From: Eumeta japonica
Lineage: Eukaryota; Arthropoda; Insecta; Lepidoptera; Psychidae
Length of the DNA: 64,000 bases
Assembly (NCBI GenBank): GCA_005406025.1
Contig: BGZK01001404.1
Location: 1-64,000 of the forward strand
Direction of reading: 5' to 3'
The position numbers and the translations under genes are program-made. The stretch's first letter is position 1. Each line of letters starts with the position of its first letter. The notes beneath the pieces were generated by a model. That model was not told the DNA's origin. It did no database searches and worked only from the letters and a program-made list of their open reading frames with translations. This document shows, piece after piece, positions 14,301 through 26,300 of this stretch.

Positions 14301-17300
14301 ATGTCGGTGTACAACTATCATCCTAAACTTATATAATAACAACATGTGATATCAAATTTCTAAACTTTCCGTGGCTAGCGAAAACAATAATGCAGATCGC
14401 GACTAATATTTAACTTGAATCTTGAAATTTGTATCAGAGCACACGAGAGACGATGTCACGGCACACGGCTGACTTCGGAGAAAATCTGCGGAAACAGAAC
14501 GAAGTAGCGCTGATTGTCGACGGTCAAACGCTCAAGTACGCCATGGGCTGCGATCTAAAACAAGAGTTCTTGGATTTATGCATATCGTGTAAGGTGGTGG
14601 TATGCTGCCGCGTGTCGCCCATTCAGAAAGCCGAGGTAGTGGAATTAGTGGGTTCGGCTACCGGCGCCGTCACACTGGCCATCGGCGATGGTGCCAACGA
14701 CGTGGCTATGATTCAGCGCGCATCCGTTGGTGTCGGGATCTCTGGCGTCGAGGGTCTACAAGCCGTTTGCGCTTCTGATTACAGTATCGCACAGTTCCGT
14801 TTCCTGCTACGCCTGCTATTAGTCCACGGTGCCTGGAACTATTCGCGAATCAGCAAACTCATCTTATATTCATTTTACAAAAACATTTGCCTGTATGTCA
14901 TCGAGCTATGGTTCGCGATATATTCGGCTTGGTGAGTTCATTTAGAATCGTCTCTTTTACTCGTTGCATTATTTATTTTACTGGACAGGCTCTGTGTGAT
15001 CCAACAAATATAAATATATTTTATAGGTCTGGACAAATCCTGTTTGAGCGCTGGACGATCGGGTTTTACAACGTTATCTTCACGGCCTTGCCGCCCTTCG
15101 CGATAGGCTTATTTGACAAACTGTGTTCGCCCGAAATAATGATGAAGGTAAGGAGTCAAAAAAGTATGTAATTTCTTAAATTTCATTATTATTTACTATT
15201 ATAGCGATTTAAAATTGTCTTGCAGGAATGGACTGTTCATTAGCATATAACATACAAAAAGACCACACTTGAAATGTAGTATAAGAAATAGTATAAAATA
15301 GTATAAGAACAAAATAGACAGATAGATTAAAGTAGAAATTTGCCCTAGAGATACCGATTCACTAAGTTTTAACACAACATATGTGTATGGTTGTCCAGTT
15401 CATATACATGTCAAATCTAAATGAATTTTAAAATATCTGTACATATGGATATATAAAAACAATTTTGGAGGTTGATACAAAACATCTACAACTTTTAATA
15501 CTAATTTAAAAACAACATTTACAAAATCCATTTGAAAATCATTTATAATTCATTGGTCAGGGTAGAGATGCAACAGACCCGACACTGCCTAGCGGGCACC
15601 CGCCCTAATGCCACGGGCGGCATTATTGTCTAAAAGCGGAAATCGATTCCGATATCGATTTGTGATTTACACTTGTTTGAATATAAAATATCTTATTCTT
15701 ATACGCAATTTTCGGCAACTTTAAATCGTTAGCTTATATTAAATCTTTGTATACTTATCGAGGACCGATGACAATATTATAATATGGTATAATTGATCTG
15801 ATGATGCAGCCAGAAGATAGGCACAGGAACTTCCATAGCGGAATAATATATCCTAGTGGTGTTTGAGCGTTTGAGTGTTGGAGTTGTCTTGAGATGTACT
15901 CTGACTATGAGCGATTTTTGGGACCTGATGATGGTACCGGAAGGTAGACGCTAGTCCTCCAATAATGGAGTATTAGCGTCTACCTATTAAGACTGACGTA
16001 ACTTTGACATGTTTGAACTTGTTGGTATTGTCTTGAAATGCATTTTGGCCATGATTGACTTTGAGAGAGCCTAATGATGTCGGACAGTTTACGCAGGAAC
16101 TCCATAACGCAACAGTACTTCCTAACCGTGTTTGAGTTTGTTGTAATTATTTTGAGATACACTTTCTCCATTAATGGTTTTTAAGTTCTGATAATGGAGT
16201 TGGGAAGTTGGTACTAGAACTCTGATGAGACATTTTGTTGCCATGTTGGGGCTTGCCAGAATTCAAATTCAAGTTCAAAATATCTTTATTTCATAGGTTA
16301 CAAAATAACATTTGATAATTTTTTATTATTTTTTGCGAATTTACACTTTACCGCTCGTTCGGAAGGCAGTTTTCCCTCAAGTAGAACGAGCAAGAAACTT
16401 AAGAGTAGCTCTTTTCAAATTTACTCATACATAGCCAAAACAAATACAAAACCTTTAAGAGCGAAACAGCCCGGTAAGAAGTCGAGCCGCTTATGCCCAT
16501 GGATATTTGTCTTCTAAATATTCAGAAATTGTATAATACCCTTTTTACTGAGTGATTGTTTAATAATACTTTTAAATTTATATAGGGGTAAATCTTGTAT
16601 ATCTACAGGGACCTCATTGACTATGCGCACACAGAGCCCTCTAAATGTGACTTAGTCGATGGACATGTGAAATCAGTTTATTTTTATTTCTGGTATTGAG
16701 TTTATGTCGACTACTATTTCTTTTAAACATTTCTAAATTTTTTTTTACATCTAATAAGTTTTCATAAATGAATTGTTTTGAAATGCACTTCGATCATTCA
16801 TTTTCAGGAACCTATAAAGGAGTTAGATGATCGTCATTGGAACAATTTATTCATAACGGAACAATGTATTCTAGCTGTGTTTGGACTTATTTTTATATTT
16901 TCAAATCAATTGATATGGATCTATTTTCGAAACTCAATTTATTGTAGGCGTGTTTTGAACAAAATTTGACGTCATGGCTGGTGATACAACCACTGAGACT
17001 GAGAATCCACCTAAAACACCTAAAAATGCCGCCGCAGTTAAGTTGGATCATTAAATAAACTTTGAATGAAATTTTACGGAGTTCGCCAATAACTTCCGAC
17101 AAATAAATGGTCGTGTACCACTCATTATTCACGGTACGACAATTCTCTAAAGCAACAATAGCCATGTGTCCAGTTTTATTAAAAATAAGCAATCATTCGC
17201 TTGGAGGCACTTTGCTCTCGCGCGCTACTTTGGTTGGTTTCGGCTTAATTCGATAGATTCATACAGTCCATTGCTGCTTTGTTTTTGGGTCGTAGAAATA

Positions 17301-20300
17301 AATCCATGCTCCGTCACCTATTTCTATGTCTCAGCAAATTTGACGTCCCTTCTTTGAATATGATACGCATGACATTGGATTAAGTGACGCAATCTGTTTT
17401 TTTGAGCCTCAGTCAAATTGTATGGGATCCGCCGTGAGCACAGCTTGTTCACAACCAAATGTTTGTGTATGATTAATTGCATTTAATTCATGTCTATGCC
17501 TAAGGATGCCCTAATCTCATGGTTAGGACACATGCCTGTCTGCTTCGATCATACGGCGCAAGGCATTGATGTTTTTGTTGTTCACAGCGATAAACGGGCG
17601 ACCAGCACAAAATCCGTCCCTGAGATTGACACGAGCGAGCTTGAATTTTGCAAACCAGTTGTAAATAGTCGTCTTACATGGTGCTTTATCGCTTAAAGCA
17701 ATTCGAAGCCGAGTGAGGCTCTGCTAATCTGTCAAATTACACTTAAAATCGTACTACAAGAATTTTCACGACTTAAATCCATAGTGATGAAGACACGCAA
17801 TTCTCAAAATGACGCCACAATGTAAAAACAATTGACAGATAAAACAAACTTTATTCTACAACCATAAAGTTCCATTTTTAAATGTAGGAATTACTTTTAA
17901 ATATTGTTTATGTAAATGGCTAGTTCCAGAAACTTATAGCGCGCCCCACGTATGTAGTATATTTGAACCCTTGTGGAAAGTTGTAGCGTTGTACTGCTGG
18001 TGGCCGTTAGATAATGCATTCTACTTTGATAGGGCATTTTCTTAGCGACAGACCACTAGCTGTCAGTAAACAGAAAGGACAGAGAGCGCGTGACGGCTCT
18101 CCTGTTGCATTCAACGCTCTCGGTATTGAATATAATTTTGTTGTTTGTTGAAGAGTTATTGTTTTGTGCACTGCTCTGATATTCCATATATGTTCGACCG
18201 TACCTACATATCGTATAAATTTGGTGCTCAACGTGGAACCAAATACGGGTTTAAATAGAAACTAATTAGGGGAAAAGCTGCCATCCCATCGTACAATGAT
18301 CACATTGAACCAACTTAAAGCTTGGCAAAGGTGTTAATGACATCTGTCAAAGTACCGGTGCGCGCGCACTATCGCTACTGTTGCAGTTTCTAATAACAAA
18401 GACCCACTGTTCTTCTAACCACGTTACAAATACATATTTAGGCATGTGTGAGAGGCTTCTTAAACGTATAGTAGCCCTACTTTCGCGCGTTCCGCAGCTA
18501 AACTTGAATACAGAAGGCAGAGAACGTTAAACCAAAACAATACTGTGATTATTGTTTGTTGTATGGAAACAATAAACATATTTGTGAGCGATTAGCTCAA
18601 GCGATAGACGACAAAACATGCCAATGACAACATTATCTCCGCGTCGACAGAAAGTTCCGTTCACCGCTGCTGCTATTATTGGAAAAGTAGTTATAGCTAT
18701 AATTTTGTGTTTTGATAGCGGCACACCCGGAATGAGACGTTTCAATTGCTTGACATGTCGTTAACATACTAAATAATCTAGTGGACAAGTTCAAAATCGT
18801 GTTAATTCCTGATAAAGGTCCTCAAAATATGTGCGATAGCTCATTAGATTCGGAATGACGTCTAGAAAAATGTATTTGAAGGATTTTACTGCACGATAAA
18901 AATTTCAAAAGTTATTAACAAATCAAGATAAAAAAAGGTATTTCGTTTTTTAACAATTACTCAAAAACTATTATTTAAGAAATTAAAAAAAAAAAGATTA
19001 ATAAAGAGAAGAAAATTTCCTAAAAAAAGGCCCGACTCCCGGAACTCTGCCTCCATTATTTATAATTTTAATTTAGTGCTGAAAACAGGGCTCCGCGCGG
19101 CCGATACAGCATGGCCGCGCTACTGCTCAACAGAGTATCGCGTCAAATATTTTTTATAAGATTAAATATCAATATTAAAGTTTAATTTAGTTTAAAGAAA
19201 TTATGGTGTCATTAGAACACTTCAATAAAAAAAAGTTTCATTAGAAAAACTTTTTTTTGGTGATTTTTCATAAAGTTGTACAATTGTTAACTAAGTAATT
19301 TTTCGTAGACTTCCATTTTTACAAAAGATGGTATAAAAGTTTAAATAATGGACTATAAATTTTTGGCTTCTTAGAGCTCTTTATATATATATATACTAGA
19401 CCGGTTCAAAAAAATCGACCATTTTTTTTTCAAAACTCGCAATGAAATATTTTCCTAGTCATGAAAAAAGAAGACTGAAAACGGGAGCTCTTAATATTAA
19501 TATTGAAAGGTCGCTCATCGTGAATTTCTATTTTACATTTAAATAACATGGAATGTCTCTCATGTTTTTTTTGTCAGTTCACTCCTCTAATAGTTATTCG
19601 AGTTTAAAATTTTAAAATTCAACATGTAAGCAATTTAACGTTTTTTTTCTAATTTTTTTTTTTTGTTAAATATTTTATAATTTTCATTAAAAAAGAAATG
19701 ACTTAAAATATTGAATTATCAAGTTCGGCGTCGTTGACAAAATGGGTATCTGTTGGTCTACTATTAAGAATAAATGACTTTTAAATTAAAAAAAAAAATC
19801 GAAATTAAAATTCTTTTTGAAATTAAAAAAATTGGTTGCCTGTAAAGTCGGTATACGGGCGAAAGTTTTACGTGACAACGACTTTGAGTGGTAAAATCAT
19901 TTTAATGTGAATATTCATTCGTATAGTAGGAAGAAGGATGAAATAATAGTAACAATTTAAAACATTTATTTATACAAAGAATTATATTTAAAACATTAAT
20001 TTATACAAAGAATCTCGCACTGAATTTCATATTAACAAAATTTTATTTTTACCTTTACACATACATACGTATTTATATACAAATATACATACAATAACAC
20101 AATACATTTGCGTCTCTGTCTCTCTCGCTCTTGGCGGGCTAACTGTGCTCGAGTGGAAGGGACGCGTGCCTTTCACTTTTTGTCTCTCTCTCGTTCTTGG
20201 GCGGGCTAACCATGCCCGAGTGGAAGGGACGCGATGCCTCTCACTCGCTCTCATTGTGAGCGCATAACGTGAGCGGAGCGTAACGCAGTTTCTTGAAGTG

Positions 20301-23300
20301 TCACCCGGCAAACCAATTTATAAGACGTTGTCACGTCAAAATAAATTAAATCGTAAGTACATAATTGTCAGGAAAAATGACCAATTGTGGTTTATAGGAA
20401 ATATAGTGCACTTTTTTATTTCAAGTCGTGGATAACGGCTTCCAAACTAAAACCACAGCCTCGGTCGGTCGCGTCAGAACGGAGAGATTCGTAGCGAGAG
20501 CAAAATATTCGCGATTTCAGTCTGGCCTTGTCGTAGTTTGAATGCCTTTGATGCGTTTTTTTCTTCCATGTTTGTTGTAAGCGTCGATGTTTACCGTTGT
20601 GGAGTGGCCGGGAGTCTTCGATTATGGACAGTCGAGCATCATTTTGCTGGGAACGTCGGCGGTCGTGTTCTTGGTGTGTCGGGGTCACCACTTACTGCGG
20701 AAAGAGGGCACTGAATTGCTTTTAGTAAAACAACTAGTAACTATACGAGTTAATTGGAATACCGTCAATAGGATTATTCTTATATATATTATTCCGTGAA
20801 CAATGGATTCATAAAATCTGCCAATCAATAATTTTGTATTTTATCCAATCGAAACGATCGTTAATGCCCTAATTGCTTTTTAATCATTTCGATTGTTTTC
20901 GCGCCTGCTGCTGACGCTGGGCGCATTGCAAGACAAATGCGTGCGTTGCAGTTTAACTATCCCTGCCGCTCCTCCGCTTCGTTACTTGGTCGACAGATAC
21001 CGCGGCGGACAATTGCGTCATGAAGGCGGAGCGGCACGCTAAGAATGCTGTGGCGAGGCGATGACATGTGCGGTGCAGCGTTCGATTATGTAGCTCCTAA
21101 TTTCTACGAACGTGCCATAATTCTTTTCAGAACTGTTTTTAATGTTTCGCTCATACTTTTTAGTTTGGCATAACCTGTTATAAACGTAAATATAGACGTA
21201 TCCACGTCAAAAATTCCGATTACATTATGCGATGCTATTTCTCTTTCTGCTATAGTCATAAAAAACAAATCACATTGAATCGCACTTTTATAGTCGCAAA
21301 ATAGAGTTCAGACAACTACAGTCGGTAACCGCAATGTGATTCATTTGTAAGATCTCATCATTTGTTTATAGTAGCTAACTAACGACTACTCCATATCTTA
21401 CGTGTGCATATGTGTTTGCATGATTACTCCAATCGAGTGTACATACGATGTATATTTTGATCACTATCATCCCCGCACTTGGGGCATTAAGGTGCTTTTT
21501 TATAAAGAAGTTTTTTATGCAGTCCATTTTAATATTTGTTGCCTACTTTGTCAGGTTATTTTTAGTATTGACTTGATCTGCTACATATTGAAAATTCTTT
21601 GACTTATAGTAAACTACACTATCCATGCGTAATATGGTCTAGATATTATTTTGATATTGCTAGTATTAAAATAAAATATAACATTTACCTCTGCTTCTTA
21701 CCAGTCGGAACTATAACTGGTAGTGGTATTGAAATTGAAAGTGGAACGGGGAGTAGAATCAAGAGCCGCACCGGAATCGAAATTGAGAATGGAATGGGGG
21801 TCGAAATTGAGTGCGAGATCCGTATTGGAATCAAGACGTGAGCGCAATTGGAATCAAGATCAGTACCGGGACCAGAATTGAAGGGGGAACGAAATTAGGA
21901 TTGACCAGCAAGATCGATCAAATAAAAGACGAACAAATAAATTATTTGTCCATGCGGGCGAAACCGTGATCGGAAAACTAGTGTATATATAAAAATTGAA
22001 TATTGTTATTGGAATATCAGTTTAAAATTAATGAACTGCTACATAGTTTGACCGATTACCATGGAAGTTCACACATTTAAGTAGTTTTACATGGAGAAAT
22101 TTTGTTACTAGATGGTCCCGCAGCACATCAAGTTGATATGCTGCAGTGTACACATTTTGACAATTACCTAATTGTAGAGCATTAACCGGTGTCAGGTACC
22201 GATTTATCCTGTTTAAATGTATTTGAAATAATATTTAAGTACAGTGTGCACTCCACTATTAATGCAATCAGCACCTTACTACATCCAATGCTCTATAATT
22301 GATTGTCAAAATTTATATGTACGAACTACGCAATGGGAAAGACCTATTGATTGATTTCCAATTTGAACTTGTGCAACAAACTTAAGGGATCGTTTTTTTA
22401 TAGACAGATTATTTACGTATTTATATTAGTCGGGTTTTAGTTTTTAAAATTTGATTTTACTTATATGTGCAGCACCCGGTGCTGTACATCCCTTCACAGC
22501 AGGGGCTGCTGTTCAACGTTCGGGTGTTCTGGGTATGGGCCGTGAACTCGCTGTTGCATTCAGTGTTGCTGTTCTGGCTACCCATGCTGATGACAGCCCA
22601 CGACGTGCTGTGGCCCTCCGGCAAGGAGGGTGGCTATCTCGTACTCGGCAACATCGTGTATACGGTGCGTATTGAACGCATTTGACACTCAACACCTCTT
22701 CAGCTCTCAGATATTAAAGATGTTTGTGTTGCAGTATGTAGTGCTGACTGTGTGTCTGAAGGCGGGGCTGTGCACTCACTCATGGACGTGGGTAACACAC
22801 GTCGCCATCTGGGGTTCTGTCTTGCTTTGGTTTCTCTTCATACTCGTTTACAGGTACGTATATGTAAATTCTAGGAAAAAGTTTTTTTTTGTATTTCATA
22901 TATAAATTCTATATAATTTTTCTCATATTTTATTTACATTTAATTATAATATCTATATATATGCCATTTTTTTCGACAATCTGTTGCCATTTTGTAGGTA
23001 GTGACATAATCCAATTGATGTAGAAATTTTGGGACTTCTGATCAAAAAACTGCGACGACAATGCCGGTTTGGAAAAAAAAGAGCACGATCGGCTTATTAG
23101 TTCTTACGATATAGCTGAAGAACTAGGGATTGACCACAAAACAGTTTTGACCCATTTGACAAAAGCTGGATACGCAAAAAATCTTGATTCTTGGGTCCTA
23201 CATGAGCACACTGAAAGAAATCCTAAAAATTGTGTACTCTTTTGCGATTCTCTATTGAAACATAATGAAACTGAACCGTTTTTGAAAAGATTGATCACTG

Positions 23301-26300
23301 ACCATGAAAAATGGATTACCTACGACAAGAACGTGCGAGATAGATCATGGTAAAAAGGCAAGTAATCTCCACAGACTATAGCGAATCCCGGACTAACTCG
23401 CAATAAATTGACACGATGTCTATTGTGGGATTGCAAGGGCATTATTCATTATGAGCTCTAATCGCCGAGTTAAACCATCAATTCGGATCTCCACGGCGAA
23501 CAACTGATGAGACTCAAGCAAGAAGTAGAGAAAAAGTCCATTTTCACCATGATTACGCCAGACCACACACATGTTTAGCCACTCAACAATATTAAGAGAA
23601 TTTGTTTGAGAAGTGTTAATGCATCCACCATATAGCCTTGACCTTGCACCCACAGATTTCCATCTATTTCGGTCTCTTCATAATTCTTTAGGGAATGTTA
23701 GCTTAACATTAAGAGAGGACTGTGAAAACTACTTGTCGCAATTTTTTGATCAGAAGTTCCAAAAATTTTACAACAAGGGGAATATGTCATTACCTACAAA
23801 ACGGCAAAAACTTTTGAACAAAATGGCATATATATTATAATTAAATGTAAATAAAATATAATTGAAAATTATCTTGAATTTGTATATAAAATGCGGAAAA
23901 CCTTTTCACAAACCCAATACATTTTGTATTGCACTGTTGCGTGCAAATGTTGAAAAACTAAAAACATGACTTAGACTATAATATATTTTTGAGCCGTTTA
24001 ACACAATAGTCTACATAAATATTTAAAATGATTTTTGTGAATATAATATTAAATACCATCATAACTCGTACCGTAGTGTACACATTGTAACTTCTGTGTA
24101 TATTAAATTTATTACAGCGTATATATTTTGTTATTGACCTATGGAACGCTTCATTCCCGGCCATAAAAGCGTGTACATAGAGCAGACAGGTTACTTGTAC
24201 GCCGACAACGTGAGGAAAATTTCAAAAACAAGCCATGTATGTACCTATGCCAACGTCAGCGAAGTAACGCGTACATTAGTATTGCTTATCGTAGTAATTG
24301 CGACTACTCACAAAGCATGGTACATACTCGAATACTCAAGAAAATGACTAAATCTAGTAAATAATCACTAATGTGAACGTACTATATAGTTGCTTACTTT
24401 GAACTATTTCTACTTGGCCGAGCGGCGGCTGAAAAACATTCTGAAAAATATTACAGATGAACACTAAAAAGGGATTCTCTTAAAATTATAAGGATTTATA
24501 GTATTTGAAAAATAATACAGCAAATGGGAGTTATCATCAAAAATAGGAATTACAACTGTGTAACATATGTCGTCGCCGCTTTAACCAATGAGGTTAAGGC
24601 GGCGACCGTTATACTTTAAGTGCATAGTGAGCTTACAGTGATTCAGTGAGATAACAGGAAAGAATTTTTAACTAGAAAATTGATGCACATTTTATGTGAT
24701 TTTCAATTGTAAATTGACTAAGTAACTCTCGAAATTGAAGTGTATTTTTAAATTGTGATTTAAAACAAATGCTTGTCCACAGGTACCGCCAATAAATTTT
24801 TAATGCCAGTCTACTTTCATTCATTTTCTCAGCCGTCGAAATCATCACAACACACCTTTTCCGCTATAGTCATTACATCTTCTTTTAAAAATCATTCTCT
24901 GACATCGCTATTCCTATATCTATATATCTTTATAACAATCTACCCACATACTACGCAGGGATCTCATCTTCATGATATAGATTATATTTTCATGTTACTT
25001 CTGTATCCCTTAACGTTTCTTACCGTACTTAAGCTTAACTTGGCTACTAGAACTCCATTATAGGTAGACAAATGCGCTTGTTGTGAGACACTTGCTATTG
25101 GTAACAGGAAGTAAATCCCCATCCCTTTTGTTTCTCACGTGTTTTCCACTATATCATGTTTACTATCATGTATAAACAAACTAGCCAAGTAAAAAAACTC
25201 ATTTTCTTATTCAACTCTTTCACCTCTTATGTCATATTTATTCATTAATTTATTCTTACATAGCATTAAGTCATGCTTCCATTTTTTCAAGCAAGATTTT
25301 TTGATATCTAGTGTAATGTCTTTTCTTGATGGAATCATTTATTTTACTTATCGTCGCTTGCAATTCGGGGTTAAAATTATTTGGTCGTCCGCGTACAGAA
25401 AGCATTTGACATATTTCTCACACGTTCTCAGTCCACACACAGGTTTTCAAGTCATACAGATGGCTATCCATAAATAGGTTGAATAGCTACAATAAACATT
25501 CCTGTCTAGCACCTCTACCAATGTTGAACTGTCAATACATGCTTCATTTATTTTGACGCAGACATTGGAGCTTCTCTATAGAGAATATAGTGCTCTTATA
25601 AATCCTTACATATACACAGATAAGGTTTTCCATAAATAGTACCCTTTCATTCCGTATAAGCTACGAAGATATTTTACGATTCCATTTTTGATATATTAAT
25701 CCATTAAGAAATACATTTAAGAAAATTTTACGATTTTTAGTAATGAGCTAGAAATAAAGAATTATCTTTTCTATTGTATTTCTAGCCTGCTTATAATCAA
25801 ATCGATTATGCCTCTCTCTGCCGTAAAGCACTAAAAGGTCACTTTGAATTTCTGGGTTATACTTAATTTGTTAAACAAAATTGAATCGTATTCTTTAGAA
25901 AATAAGGCAGCAAAAAATGTCTACCATTCGAGTAACTTACGTCAGAAAATTTTCAACGTATTTTTAAGGTTGGGTAATCGTTCAGTTCACTTCGCGATGA
26001 TGCTGTTGTCGCGTATTTGTCTGTATCTCTGTTCATAATAATGCAGTTGACAAAAGTAACCGCGAATGTTTTCTTTTTATATAGAAATCAAAATACGTAA
26101 AATACTTTGTAATATAGTTAAGTATATACTTTTATAGTGTTTTTCAAAAGCAAATACGTAAAAAATGTTTGTAAAGTATCCTTTGTCGATTTTGACGTAT
26201 AAATGGCGTTTATGATTTTATTTTACTTGTTGATTAAAAAAAACATTAAAATGCCAAATATAAGCATTTGAGTAGATTTAATTAAGTTTTGCGGTTAGGT

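Noticed and set aside
20027..20311. 94-codon antisense frame
   Set aside because: Lies inside the inverted-repeat element; the second copy at 49.4 kb does not keep the frame.
21599..21841. 80-codon frame rich in Glu-Ile-Gly
   Set aside because: The C-terminal half is the reversed hexamer array; no protein expected.
22451..22695. Frames of 74 (+) and 60 (-) codons over exon E
   Set aside because: They overlap the flippase frame and have no family features; GC content keeps them open.
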